Assembly (NCBI GenBank): GCA_002698425.1
Contig: NZXU01000051.1
Span: forward strand, 1-54,227
DNA: 54,227 bases
Direction: 5' to 3'
From: Ahrensia sp.
GTDB taxonomy: Bacteria; Pseudomonadota; Alphaproteobacteria; Rhizobiales; Rhizobiaceae
Under the pieces are notes generated by a model. That model was given only the letters and a program-made list of their open reading frames with translations, was not told the DNA's origin and did no database searches. The translations under genes and the position numbers were made by a program. Shown in pieces: positions 17,678 through 25,723 of this stretch; positions within the stretch are counted from its first letter, which is position 1, and the number at the start of each line of letters is the position of its first letter.

Positions 17678-18970
17678 TCAGCCGGACCGGGCATAGACGA
17701 TCTGCCGAACGTCGATGAATTCCTCGCGGAACCCGGCCTCGCAATAATGCAGGTAGAATTCCCACATGCGGCGGAAACGCTGGTCGAATCCGAGCGGCTT
17801 GATCTGCTCCCAGCTCTCGTGGAAGCGGTCGCGCCACATGGCGAGCGTCCTCGCATAATCCTGCGCGAAGACACGCTCGGCAAACTTCTTCAGGCCGTGG
17901 TCGGAACTCAGCCCGTCGAGGATCTGCGGCGTCGGTAACATGCCGCCGGGAAAGATGTAGCGCTGGATGAAGTCGGGATTGGCCCGGTATTCGGGAAAGG
18001 CGCGCTCATTGATCGTGATGATCTGCAGGCCGGCCTTGCCGCCCGGCTTTAACACGTCGTGCAGCTTGCCGAAATAGGTCGGCCAGTATTGCTCGCCGAC
18101 CGCCTCGAACATCTCGATGGACACGACGCGGTCATAGGTCTCGGGCTCGTCCCGGTAATCCTGGAACTTGAAGGTGACGCGATCCTCGAGGCCGGCGCGG
18201 CGAATGCGGTCGCGCGCGAATTCCAGTTGTTCGCGGCTGATCGTCAGCCCCGTGACGCGGCAGCCGATCTCGCGGGCGGCGAATTCGGCGAAACCGCCCC
18301 AGCCGCAACCGATCTCGAGGACATGGTCGTCCGGCCCGATATCCGTTGCCCTGGCAAGGGCGCGGTACTTGGCGGCCTGCGCCGATTCGAGGTCATTGGC
18401 GCCGTCCGCGAACAGGGCGGAGGAGTAGGTCATGCTCGGGTCGAGCCAGCGTCCATAAAATTCGTTGCCGAGGTCGTAATGGGCGGAGATGTTCCGTTTC
18501 GCCTTGTCCCTCGTGTTCCGGTTCAGCCAGTGCCGGAAGGCGTTGAAGGCGCGGAACAGGTGGTTCGCCTTGACGATCTGGTAGCCCAGCGTCTCGTTAG
18601 CGACGAAAAGCTCCAGAACGGCGGTGACGTCGGGGCTTTCCCAATCGCCGTCCATATAGGTCTCGGCGACCCCGATGGTGGATTCGGACAGGGCGCGGCG
18701 GGGCAGGTTCCAATTATGCAGGATCAGGACCGCTTCGGGGCCAGGTGCGTTGCCGCCGACCTTGAAGACGCGCTTGTCGGGCAGTTGGACGGTCAGGGAT
18801 CCTTGAGGGAGCAGCGTCGCGGCGCGCAGGGCGAGTTTCGCCTTCAGGGGGATGCCTTTGAGGGCACGACGAATGTCGTGCGGCGTCAGATGCACCGCTT
18901 CCTGCCTGATCCGTTCCGCAAGTGCCCCTGTCGGCGCGGATCCCGTCTTTGCTTCGCAATCGGCACTCAT
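17678..18970 (-). CDS. cfa: Cyclopropane-fatty-acyl-phospholipid synthase
   Basis: SAM-dependent enzyme that adds a methylene bridge to unsaturated acyl chains of membrane lipids; 430 aa. An N-terminal lipid-binding region (about 1-130) is followed by the methyltransferase fold with VLEIGCGWGGFAEFAARE near 195-212 and the family sequence HYDLGNEFYGRWLDPSMTYS upstream of it. C-terminal FRRMWEFYLHYCEAGF is also typical. Convergent with the AAA ATPase, 3 nt apart. No good ribosome site is seen before the ATG at 18970. Confidence 0.93.
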   Translation of the reverse strand: MSADCEAKTGSAPTGALAERIRQEAVHLTPHDIRRALKGIPLKAKLALRAATLLPQGSLTVQLPDKRVFKVGGNAPGPEAVLILHNWNLPRRALSESTIGVAETYMDGDWESPDVTAVLELFVANETLGYQIVKANHLFRAFNAFRHWLNRNTRDKAKRNISAHYDLGNEFYGRWLDPSMTYSSALFADGANDLESAQAAKYRALARATDIGPDDHVLEIGCGWGGFAEFAAREIGCRVTGLTISREQLEFARDRIRRAGLEDRVTFKFQDYRDEPETYDRVVSIEMFEAVGEQYWPTYFGKLHDVLKPGGKAGLQIITINERAFPEYRANPDFIQRYIFPGGMLPTPQILDGLSSDHGLKKFAERVFAQDYARTLAMWRDRFHESWEQIKPLGFDQRFRRMWEFYLHYCEAGFREEFIDVRQIVYARSG

Positions 18971-19025
18971 GGGGCCACACTAACCGGATTTTATTTCGCC
19001 TGCCAAGCGGCTTTCGCGGTGCGTT

Positions 19026-20492
19026 TCACGCCGAGTTGTGCTTCATTTCCTCATAGGCGGCCATGGCGCGCTGCCGTGCGCCGCGATGTTCGACGATCGG
19101 GTGCGGATAGGTTTCCCCAAGCGTCACCCCGGCCTTCCGCAGCGTCGCCTCGGGCGCTTCCCACGGCTTGTGCAGGTACTTGTCCGGCAGGTCCGCAAGC
19201 TCCGGCACGAACTGGCGGACATAGTGTCCGTCGGGATCGAATTTCTCGCCCTGCAGGATCGGATTGAAGATGCGGAAATAGGGCGCCGCGTCGGCGCCTG
19301 ACCCGGCGATCCATTGCCAACTCGCCGTGTTCGATCCGGGATCGGCATCGACCAGCGTATCGCGGAACCAGCTTTCGCCATGCCGCCAGTCGATCAACAG
19401 ATGCTTGACGAGGAAGGAGCCGACCGCCATGCGGATGCGATTGTGCATCCAGCCGGTTTGCCAAAGCTGGCGCATGCCGGCATCGATGAAGGGGTAGCCC
19501 GTCATCCCCTTTTGCCAGCGCTCCAACTCTTCGCCCGGCGCGCGCCACGGGAAAGCATCGAAATCGCTGTTGTAGTTCTTCGTGCGCAGATCGGGGAAAT
19601 TGACCAGCAGGTGCCAGGAGAATTCCCGCCAGACCACTTCCTTGCGGAAGGTCGTGAAGTCGCGAGCCGGCGCGTCGTCCCGGTTCTCTTCCGTCGCGGC
19701 CCAGATCTGGAAGGGTGAAATCTCTCCGAAAGCGAGATGAGGCGAAAGCCTCGACGTGCTTTCTTTGCCGGGAAAGTCGCGCCCGTCCGCGTACCCGTCG
19801 AGCGCCTCCGAAAGGAAATCCTCCAGCCGCGCTCGGGCGCCGTCCTCGCCGGGCGTCCATGCCTCGGCGATGCCGCCGGCCCAATCAGGCTTGGTCGGTA
19901 GCAGCGACCAGGATTCCAACTCGTCCGACGCGAGCTCACCCTCGAACCGGACAAGTTCCTTCGGCGCGCCGACCGGCGGGCGAGGATGGCAATTCTCGCT
20001 GAAGGCGCGCCAGAACGGCGTATAGACGCGATAGGGGCCGCCCGACCCGGTCTTCAGCTGTGTCGGTTCGTGCATCAGCTGTCCGTCGAAGCTTTCGACC
20101 GTCACGCCTTCATCGCGAAGATCGGACTTGAGCGCCGCATCGCGATCCATTTGTGCGGGAACGTAACGGCGGTTCCAGAGAACCGAGCAGGCGCCGGTCG
20201 TCTTGACAATGTCCTCCAGGATTTCCGCCGGATCGCCGCGACGAAACACGAGCGGCGCGCCGAGGCGTTCAAGCGCCTCCGACAACGCTGTCAGCGAGTG
20301 ATGCAGCCACCAGGCCTGCGCTCCGCCGAGAGGCACCGTTTCGTCGTCATCTTCGAGAATATAGACGGGTACAACCGGATTGCCGGCCTCTGCAGCGGCG
20401 CTTAAGGCGAGATTGTCAGTGACGCGCAAATCATTGCGAAACCAGACGATCACGGGAGCTTGTGGAAGGTCGGGACCTTTGAAATCGTTCAT
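19026..20492 (-). CDS. phrB: Deoxyribodipyrimidine photolyase
   Basis: Light-driven repair enzyme for cyclobutane pyrimidine dimers; 488 aa, class I. The N-terminal antenna domain starts VIVWFRNDLRVTDNLAL. The FAD domain shows TSRLSPHLAFGEISP, EFSWHLLVNFPDL, GYPFIDAGMRQLW, TGWMHNRIRMA and DADPGSNTASWQW, which hold FAD ligands and the electron-transfer tryptophans. The C-terminal YPHPIVEHRGARQRA is also typical. Its position next to cfa fits a stress-response neighbourhood but no shared operon is evident. Confidence 0.95.
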   Translation of the reverse strand: MNDFKGPDLPQAPVIVWFRNDLRVTDNLALSAAAEAGNPVVPVYILEDDDETVPLGGAQAWWLHHSLTALSEALERLGAPLVFRRGDPAEILEDIVKTTGACSVLWNRRYVPAQMDRDAALKSDLRDEGVTVESFDGQLMHEPTQLKTGSGGPYRVYTPFWRAFSENCHPRPPVGAPKELVRFEGELASDELESWSLLPTKPDWAGGIAEAWTPGEDGARARLEDFLSEALDGYADGRDFPGKESTSRLSPHLAFGEISPFQIWAATEENRDDAPARDFTTFRKEVVWREFSWHLLVNFPDLRTKNYNSDFDAFPWRAPGEELERWQKGMTGYPFIDAGMRQLWQTGWMHNRIRMAVGSFLVKHLLIDWRHGESWFRDTLVDADPGSNTASWQWIAGSGADAAPYFRIFNPILQGEKFDPDGHYVRQFVPELADLPDKYLHKPWEAPEATLRKAGVTLGETYPHPIVEHRGARQRAMAAYEEMKHNSA

Positions 20493-20634
20493 CTATCTGT
20501 CGGGCTGGATACTCTTCCTGTCCGTTACGCGTGCGCCGTGCGTTTGGATCGCTACCGTGAGAATCGCACCTTACGTGTACCGCCGATATGGAGTATTTTA
20601 GGAATTCGTTTACCATCTCGGGCTCATTCTTGAG

Positions 20635-20651
20635 TGGCGTCAATGACGCCA
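20635..20651. promoter_or_regulatory. 17 bp palindrome upstream of small gene
   Basis: TGGCGTCA-A-TGACGCCA is a perfect 8+1+8 palindrome, 54 bp before the start of the gene at 20706 and within the divergent interval with phrB. The shape is that of a dimeric repressor site. Confidence 0.4.
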
Positions 20652-20705
20652 TGGCGCGATGCGCCGAGTTGGAGCAAGAGTTTTCGAGGAACAGAGGTCA
20701 GCCCC

Positions 20706-20945
20706 ATGACGACCAAGGATGCGACGGCAGGCGGCGACGGTGCGATGACCGGTGACCGCGATCTGGACTGTTCAACTTATCTCGAAGCGGGCATTGAAGG
20801 TCTGGTGGTCAAGGCACTGGCCGCAGGCTGGAACGAGGACGAGATCTCGAACGCGCTGCTGGGCCTTGTGCAGGACCGTATTTCCGATGCGCGCGACAAC
20901 GCCATCCTCGATTTCGGTCCCAAGCCGGGCGCGACCCGGCACTGA
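20706..20945 (+). CDS. Hypothetical protein, 79 aa
   Basis: Small acidic cytosolic protein with no recognised family. AGAGGTCA precedes the ATG at 20706. Residues 20-65 (STYLEAGIEGLVVKALAAGW) predict helices, and the C-terminus is a Pro/Gly tail. Divergent from phrB behind a 17 bp palindrome. Confidence 0.55.
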   Translation: MTTKDATAGGDGAMTGDRDLDCSTYLEAGIEGLVVKALAAGWNEDEISNALLGLVQDRISDARDNAILDFGPKPGATRH

Positions 20946-20958
20946 CGTCAGGCCGGTT

Positions 20959-21438
20959 TCACGGCCAGGCAAAATCCAGAAGGTAGTATCTGCCGCCTGA
21001 ATCCATGGCGACGCCATAGCCGTCCGCGGTGCCGCGTCGGGTGACGAAGTCGACTTCGACAGTCGTTCCCTGCCAGCAATAAAGCGTCGCCTTGCCGTTT
21101 CTCGAGCTTGCCTCATTGCCGACGATCGAAACATTGCGATCGGTCAGCGGGCCCATCGCATAGAGCAATGACCCTCTCGGCACGCCGGCGAAACGCTTCT
21201 TGGAACTCGTCCACTTGCCCTTGCACTGGTCGCCATTGGGCAGCGCCAGCGACATTGTTCCGTGGTCGCTGAGGAAATTGTGCAGGCGCGCCTCGGCGAG
21301 CTGCACGTCCATGCCCTTGAAGGATGGATCTTCCGACGCCATCACGCCGAGCGGCTTGGAATAGCAGCCGGACAGGGCGAGTAGCGCGCCCAGATATGCC
21401 GCCCCGATCCCGATGCGCCGGACTTTCCTGTTGTCCAC
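20959..21438 (-). CDS. Putative lipoprotein, 159 aa
   Basis: Predicted exported lipoprotein: basic N-terminus, hydrophobic core (about 8-22) and a lipobox LSGC at 22-25, so the mature protein would be lipid-anchored at Cys25. The remainder is a small domain with two further Cys (QCKGKW and LYCWQG) that could form a disulfide. Family not recognised; similar short lipoproteins occur in rhizobia. Convergent with the 79-residue gene. Confidence 0.7.
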   Translation of the reverse strand: MDNRKVRRIGIGAAYLGALLALSGCYSKPLGVMASEDPSFKGMDVQLAEARLHNFLSDHGTMSLALPNGDQCKGKWTSSKKRFAGVPRGSLLYAMGPLTDRNVSIVGNEASSRNGKATLYCWQGTTVEVDFVTRRGTADGYGVAMDSGGRYYLLDFAWP

Positions 21439-21528
21439 CCGAATGAGCCTCGCGAATGCTTCGATGAGGCAGTCTTAGCGGCCGACCCTTGCGCGAAGGC
21501 TACGCGGCGGACGGAAAGCCGAAACGGC

Positions 21529-21559
21529 AAAGGGGTCAGCGAATTTCGCTGACCCCTTT
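21529..21559. terminator. Bidirectional terminator, displaced from tRNA-Asn
   Basis: AAAGGGGTCAGCGA (21529-21542) is perfectly complementary to 21546-21559 around a 3 nt loop, with A- and T-tracts on the two sides. It lies 10 bp outside attL. Before integration it would have stood directly downstream of tRNA-Asn and was probably its terminator. Confidence 0.8.
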
Positions 21560-21568
21560 GGAAAAGAA

Positions 21569-21582
21569 TGGCTCCCCGGGCC
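21569..21582. repeat. attL core
   Basis: TGGCTCCCCGGGCC, identical to the last 14 bases (complement) of tRNA-Asn at 34879-34892. The next 6 bp (AAATAC) differ from the tRNA (GGATTC) at three positions, so the strict identity block is 14 bp. Confidence 0.85.
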
Positions 21583-21630
21583 AAATACAAGTCTATGATA
21601 TTGCTGACTTTATTGTCACGAGACTGTTGC

Positions 21631-21721
21631 TTTTCCTAACTTTTTTCCTAATGTCGCCAACCATGATGGCATTGCTAACTACTGTAGCAACCGACCAAGA
21701 TTAGGAGCGAAAGTAGGAAAA
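21631..21721. promoter_or_regulatory. Integrase arm-type repeats, left end, and int promoter region
   Basis: TTTTCCTAA occurs twice in direct orientation 12 bp apart (21631-21639, 21643-21651), and inverted partial copies TTAGGAG (21701-21707) and TAGGAAAA (21714-21721) abut the int start. A 6 bp inverted repeat TTGCTA/TAGCAA lies between (21672-21690). A matching pair is found inside the right end, so the outer two are probable arm sites; the copies next to int could also let integrase repress itself. Confidence 0.6.
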
Positions 21722-21722
21722 G

Positions 21723-22904
21723 ATGGCCCGTAATCTGCTAACCGCCCTGGCGATAAAGAAGGCTTCTAAGGCCAAGCTTCGAGACGGCGATGGTCTATGG
21801 CTGCACACCAGCCGGGCCGGCAATCGCTATTGGGTTTTCATTTACACGCGCAAAGGGCGTCGCCGGGAAATGGGGCTTGGCCCGCTTGGAACCGGCACCG
21901 GGCAAGTCTCGCTGACTGCTGCCCGCGCGAAGGCCGACGAAATCAGGACGATCCTCGGTAGCGACGGCGATCCATTCACCGAAATGGAAGAACGGAGAGT
22001 CGTGGCAAAACTTGTCACATTCGGTGATATTGCCGACGAGTATATCGACGCGATGAAAGCCCGGTGGCGGGGCGCAAAAACAGAGGCGGGCTGGCGCAAT
22101 ACACTAACGGTGCATGCGAAGCCGCTGCGGAAAATTCCAGTCTCGGAAATCGCGACAGACGATGTTGTTCGCTGCCTAAAGCCAATCTGGCAGACGAAGA
22201 CAGAGACCGCGTCCAAGACGCGCGAGCGCATCAAGATCGTCTTAGACCACGCGAAGGCACGTGGGCTGCGCAATGGCGAAAATCCTGCTGAATGGAAAGG
22301 GCACCTCGACCAAATTCTTGTTGCACCTACGAAGCTTGCGCGAGGTCACCATGCCGCGATGCCATATGCTGATTTGCCTGATTTCTACACGAAGCTGGCG
22401 AAAGCCGATGGAATAGGGGCGAGGGCACTTGAGTTCGCGATCTTGACGGCTTGCCGCAGTGGCGAGGTTAGGGGGGCTGTTTGGGACGAGATCGATATGG
22501 ATGCATCGGTGTGGACTATTCCGGCCGACCGCATGAAGGCAGGAAAAATGCACCGGGTGCCTTTATCGGACCACGCTGTTGCTATCCTGCAAGGAATGAA
22601 GAAACTGCGGATTTCGCGGTATGTATTCCCCGGCAAGAAAGTCAACGCGCCTCTGTCTGATATGACGCTTTCAAAGGCGTTGAAGACCGCTGCGGGTGAA
22701 GGATTCACCGTGCACGGTTTCCGTTCTTCATTCCGTGATTGGGTTTCGGAAGAAACCGACTTTCAAACCGAGGTGGCGGAGGCCGCGCTGGCACACACAA
22801 CGGGCGATACAGTTGAACGAGCGTACCGGCGTGGTGACGTATTAGCGAAGCGCCGCGAGATGATGGCGGCATGGGCCGAGTACGTGGGTGGCGCAGATGG
22901 CTAA
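21723..22904 (+). CDS. int: Tyrosine-type site-specific integrase (P4 family)
   Basis: Recombinase of 393 aa that would insert and excise the element at tRNA-Asn. The N-terminal DUF4102 arm-binding domain (about 1-85) begins with the KLRDGDGLWL motif; a core-binding SAM-like region follows (100-200), then the catalytic domain with R245 (ACRSGEV), K275, H331 and R334 (HGFRSSFRDW), H358 (ALAHTTGD) and the nucleophile Y368. All key residues are present, so it should be active. AGGAAAAG precedes the ATG. The gene is 140 bp inside attL, the usual position. Confidence 0.95.
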   Translation: MARNLLTALAIKKASKAKLRDGDGLWLHTSRAGNRYWVFIYTRKGRRREMGLGPLGTGTGQVSLTAARAKADEIRTILGSDGDPFTEMEERRVVAKLVTFGDIADEYIDAMKARWRGAKTEAGWRNTLTVHAKPLRKIPVSEIATDDVVRCLKPIWQTKTETASKTRERIKIVLDHAKARGLRNGENPAEWKGHLDQILVAPTKLARGHHAAMPYADLPDFYTKLAKADGIGARALEFAILTACRSGEVRGAVWDEIDMDASVWTIPADRMKAGKMHRVPLSDHAVAILQGMKKLRISRYVFPGKKVNAPLSDMTLSKALKTAAGEGFTVHGFRSSFRDWVSEETDFQTEVAEAALAHTTGDTVERAYRRGDVLAKRREMMAAWAEYVGGADG

Positions 22905-23250
22905 GCTTCCGGCTCCGTTCGATCCTGCCACCGTGGCAATCCGGAGCGCCCTTTCTGAAGGGCGCAAGGCCGATGCCGTGACTCTCGTAATCGAACAATT
23001 GAATCGCGGTGCAAGCAGGCAGGTGCAAAGGCTTGCGGCCGAGTTATTGCGACCGGATCGAAAGCCGGCCGGCGGGCAGAAAACCGCACCAAAACACTGG
23101 TTTGAAATCGGTGTTGACTATGCGGAAATGCGGGCGGCCGGTGAAACGCACGACGTAATCCTGCAGACGATTGCTGACCGGTACGGCTACAGCGAAACGC
23201 ACGTCCGCAATGCACGGAATTACTACGAAGCGGCGCTTTGCGAAGGGTGA
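22897..23250 (+). CDS. Hypothetical protein, 117 aa, coupled to int
   Basis: Begins at an ATG that overlaps the last 8 nt of int, so it is likely translated with it. The C-terminal half (about 65-115, QTIADRYGYSETHVRNARNYYEAAL) reads as a helix-turn-helix, suggesting DNA binding. The N-terminus is helical with a basic stretch. No family recognised; position next to int fits a recombination or control factor. Confidence 0.6.
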   Translation: MAKLPAPFDPATVAIRSALSEGRKADAVTLVIEQLNRGASRQVQRLAAELLRPDRKPAGGQKTAPKHWFEIGVDYAEMRAAGETHDVILQTIADRYGYSETHVRNARNYYEAALCEG

Positions 23251-23308
23251 CAAGGCAAACCGCCCGTAGCTGTTTGCGTGGCGCGCTAAGGTCAAAAAAA
23301 GCAATAAA

Positions 23309-23336
23309 GTCATCACCTAAAACGAAAGGTGATGAC
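23309..23336 (+). promoter_or_regulatory. Inverted repeat over the alpA ribosome site
   Basis: GTCATCACCT (23309-23318) is perfectly complementary to AGGTGATGAC (23327-23336) around an 8 nt A-rich loop. The right arm includes the AAGGTG ribosome-binding sequence and ends 1 nt before the ATG at 23338. As RNA the hairpin would hide the ribosome site; as DNA it is a dimeric operator shape. Confidence 0.6.
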
Positions 23337-23337
23337 C

Positions 23338-23574
23338 ATGCATAACGCTAACGACAATACCCCCCGCCTGATTTCCTTAAATGAGGTCTGCGAGATCAGT
23401 TCGCTTTCCCGCACCGCGATCAATAAGATGCGGGCGAGGGGGGAGTTCCCGTCTGAAGTACGCCTCGGCGAACGCCGCGTCGCATTCGTCCGAAATGAAG
23501 TTTACGGATGGCTTCAAGACCGCATTGATGCGCGAACCGAAGGCGGGCGACGGAAATCCCCGGAAGCAGCTTAG
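23338..23574 (+). CDS. AlpA-family excisionase/transcriptional regulator
   Basis: Small MerR-like winged-helix protein, 78 aa, of the AlpA family (PF05930). Family marks are RLISLNEVCEISSLSRTAIN, then RGEFPSEVRLGERRVAFVRNEVYGWL. In P4-type elements and PICIs AlpA-like proteins activate excision or the replication genes. The ATG at 23338 is chosen because AAAGGTG lies at a good distance; the ATG at 23332 would lie too close. Translation may be limited by the hairpin just upstream. Confidence 0.88.
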   Translation: MHNANDNTPRLISLNEVCEISSLSRTAINKMRARGEFPSEVRLGERRVAFVRNEVYGWLQDRIDARTEGGRRKSPEAA

Positions 23575-23639
23575 CACCGCCGCGACGCTTATAACCCCGC
23601 GCGTTTGTTGGTGCTAGAATTATACCCAACACTCGAAAG

Positions 23640-23660
23640 GCCGGTCCAGCACCGGCTTTT
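23640..23660 (+). terminator. Terminator after alpA
   Basis: GCCGGT (23640-23645) pairs with ACCGGC (23651-23656), loop CCAGC, followed by TTTT. It would end transcripts from the int-alpA side before the replication-like gene. Confidence 0.65.
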
Positions 23661-23717
23661 CGCGCATGCAAAATTACAGCTAGCCGCTGATCCCCATTGT
23701 CCGCCTGGCAAGAAAAA

Positions 23718-23746
23718 GCCCGCACAAGCGGGATAGCCGTGCGGGC
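23718..23746 (-). terminator. Minus-strand terminator-like hairpin
   Basis: GCCCGCAC (23718-23725) pairs with GTGCGGGC (23739-23746). Read on the minus strand the stem is followed by TTTTTCT. No minus-strand gene is seen to its right, so it may insulate against antisense reading or end an unseen small RNA. Confidence 0.45.
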
Positions 23747-23777
23747 AAATTTAACATTGCGTATCGGAGCTAACTAA

Positions 23778-25049
23778 TTGATTTCGCTCGAAAAATCAGT
23801 AGAAAAGGCGTCAAGAAGCGGGGAAAAATACGAGCCAGACTCGCTAAAGTATCAATGGCGGCTCCTCGGCTTGGTTACGCGCGCCAAATGGGCGACCAGT
23901 TTGGATAAGTCCATCGCTTACGAGGTGATTGACAACTACAGGAAGAAGCACGGAAACAGCCGCGCGTCGTTCACCTATCTACAACGAGCAACGGGTGCCG
24001 CGCGCCCTAACGTCATAGCATCGCTGCGGCGGCTGACGACGCATGGCCCTTTTCGCGTTCACCGCAAAGGGGCTGGCACACGCCCGACCGAATATCTCAT
24101 TTTGTTTGATCTTGTTGCGGAAGCTAGTGGTAGTCCAGAGGCAACCTCTAGCGGTCCTGCCGACGAAACCTCTAGCGGTGTGGCAAATGGTGGGGCGACT
24201 GCGTCTAGTGGTAATGCAGGGGATACCCACTGTGGTATTGCCCAGGATACCGCTGCGGCCGCTAGAGGTAATGCTGGCGATACCCAAACCGTCCTACCTG
24301 TAGACGGCCTACATGCCGGCCTACAGGTAGGACTGCATGATAGTTCCGCCACGCCTTCGGCGCGCGCACCGGATGCCCTTGAGGGCACCGGTGCGGCTGA
24401 TGCGGCGGTGGTGTTAGCTGGCCGCATTGAGGAGCTAGCCGACGCTTATCGATTGCGTGCCGATTTGCAGAAAGCTGAAGCCGCCTTACGTACCGCGCTG
24501 GATAAGGGCGCTGATTACAATCAGCTTATCGCAGCCGCAGAAGCATGGGCAGATCAATACGACACAAAGGATATGCCGCTCGAATACAGGAAGCGGCTTC
24601 ACACCTGGCTAAACGAAAAACGGTGGCTGGAAGACCCCGCTGTCGCGATTGTCAATCGCTATGCCAAGGCCACCTCAAAACGGGCAATTAAACCCGCACG
24701 CGGCACTGAGACAAGGCCGGCTGATACGCTGGATGCCGTGCCGGATACGCGTTCCGGGCAGATCGAGTTGCAACGCGCGCTGATTGAAAAATGTGACGTG
24801 GCTGAATGCGACGGTGGCACGCACATGGAAGTCACATTTATACCTACGAATGGCGGCCAATCGTTTCAGCACAGCTTTCCGTTGGAACATGAAAATGTTG
24901 CCGAGCAAGAAGCCGGTCAGAGGCAGCTATCCGCAATTTGCACCGCGATAGGATTCTGCGGCGCACTTGAAGATAGTTCGGAGCTTGAAGGCTTCGAATT
25001 GATGGCGGCACCGGATACGGATCGCTATCGTGCGGCCTCAAGCGGCTGA
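23778..25049 (+). CDS. Replication-initiator-like winged-helix protein
   Basis: 423 aa protein without a firm family. Residues about 55-115 (SFTYLQRATGAARPNVIASL then a beta-wing ending GTRPTEYLILF) form a winged helix as in phage replication initiators and DnaD-like proteins. Residues 115-175 are a low-complexity Ser/Gly/Ala linker with a repeating SSG pattern, followed by a helical region (215-290). The C-terminus (EVTFIPTNGGQSFQHSFPL ... QRQLSAICTAIG) resembles part of DUF669-type recombination proteins. The linker DNA holds iteron-like repeats and a perfect inverted repeat, so an origin inside the gene, as in lambda O, is likely. Starts at TTG (23778) or a later codon; the start is uncertain. 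Confidence 0.6.
   Translation: MISLEKSVEKASRSGEKYEPDSLKYQWRLLGLVTRAKWATSLDKSIAYEVIDNYRKKHGNSRASFTYLQRATGAARPNVIASLRRLTTHGPFRVHRKGAGTRPTEYLILFDLVAEASGSPEATSSGPADETSSGVANGGATASSGNAGDTHCGIAQDTAAAARGNAGDTQTVLPVDGLHAGLQVGLHDSSATPSARAPDALEGTGAADAAVVLAGRIEELADAYRLRADLQKAEAALRTALDKGADYNQLIAAAEAWADQYDTKDMPLEYRKRLHTWLNEKRWLEDPAVAIVNRYAKATSKRAIKPARGTETRPADTLDAVPDTRSGQIELQRALIEKCDVAECDGGTHMEVTFIPTNGGQSFQHSFPLEHENVAEQEAGQRQLSAICTAIGFCGALEDSSELEGFELMAAPDTDRYRAASSG
24124..24269 (+). repeat. Iteron-like CTAGNGGT repeats inside the replication gene
   Basis: Copies at 24124 (CTAGTGGT), 24148 and 24172 (CTAGCGGT), 24205 (CTAGTGGT), 24229 (ACTGTGGT, degenerate) and 24262 (CTAGAGGT). Spacings are 24, 24, 33, 24 and 33 bp. 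The wobble bases are kept (xCT AGN GGT) although this GC-rich genome prefers G or C there, which points to selection on DNA rather than only on protein. Confidence 0.6.
24291..24333. repeat. Perfect 13 bp inverted repeat next to the iterons
   Basis: GTCCTACCTGTAG (24291-24303) and its exact complement (24321-24333) flank 17 bp. It lies 21 bp after the last CTAGNGGT repeat and within the coding sequence. It could be part of an origin of replication. Confidence 0.6.
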
Positions 25050-25141
25050 CCTGCTTTCGGAAATCACGATTATATCCGCACCCTGACGGCTTGGTATTCT
25101 TGAATAGTAGGAAGTTTTTGGGCGGCCAAATGGCCTCCCGC

Positions 25142-25176
25142 TGCCGGGGTAGCGGTACACGTCACGCACCCCGGCA
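25142..25176. promoter_or_regulatory. Leader hairpin or operator
   Basis: TGCCGGGGT (25142-25150) and ACCCCGGCA (25168-25176) form a perfect inverted repeat with 17 nt between, 22 nt before the start of the gene at 25199. No T-run follows, so it is not a simple terminator. Confidence 0.45.
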
Positions 25177-25198
25177 CCAATCCCGTCAAGGAGCCGAT

Positions 25199-25723
25199 AT
25201 GATTTTCAACCAACTGGTCCGTGTGATCGCCGAAGCTACTGGCAACAAGCCTGGCCGCGTGAAAACCTTTGGTCGTCGCCTGCAAGAGGCGTCTGAGATT
25301 CCAGTGGGGCCAAACAAGTGGCACGCGCCGGAAATGGCACCTTCACATGCCTCGTTAATATTGCTCGCACTGTTGTCGGGCGAGACAATCCATCGCGCCG
25401 CGATAGCGGCGGTGGATCTCGCGGAAAGCGTCTCAAGCGACGGTGAAATTCGCCTTGGTGCGGCGATTTCCGGCCTGATTGGCGGCGTTATTCGCGGCGA
25501 CGAAAGCATCATTGATCTTGCCAATAACTCCACCGTCGAGATTGGCGATCACGGCTTTGCGACTATCCGAAAGCGGGTTGGCGAACAATGGAACACGCCG
25601 TTTCGTTTCATGCCGGCTGCAGGCTGGACGTATGACGAGGCACAAATGCCCGGCATCGTCACGACCCGCACACTGCCGGGCGCTGCGCTAATCAAGATTG
25701 GCGAGGCCATGCGTAATGTTTGA
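25199..25723 (+). CDS. Hypothetical protein, 174 aa, first gene of the capsid module
   Basis: The start at 25199 has AAGGAG 6 nt upstream; the longer frame to 25091 reads through the hairpin and lacks a ribosome site. The N-terminal third (FNQLVRVIAEATGNKPGRVK ... TFGRRLQEASEIP) resembles a DNA-binding helical domain. Residues 60-110 are hydrophobic helices (LILLALLSGETIHRAAIAAV) that are not a clear membrane segment. The stop overlaps the protease start by 8 nt, so translation is coupled. Position before protease and capsid genes suggests a control or head-related role, but no family is recognised. Confidence 0.6.
   Translation: MIFNQLVRVIAEATGNKPGRVKTFGRRLQEASEIPVGPNKWHAPEMAPSHASLILLALLSGETIHRAAIAAVDLAESVSSDGEIRLGAAISGLIGGVIRGDESIIDLANNSTVEIGDHGFATIRKRVGEQWNTPFRFMPAAGWTYDEAQMPGIVTTRTLPGAALIKIGEAMRNV

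Noticed and set aside
24121..24340. CRISPR array
   Set aside because: The repeats are 8 bp, lie within a coding frame, and the spacers are short and partly alike; iterons explain them better. No CRISPR array or cas gene is seen elsewhere in the window.
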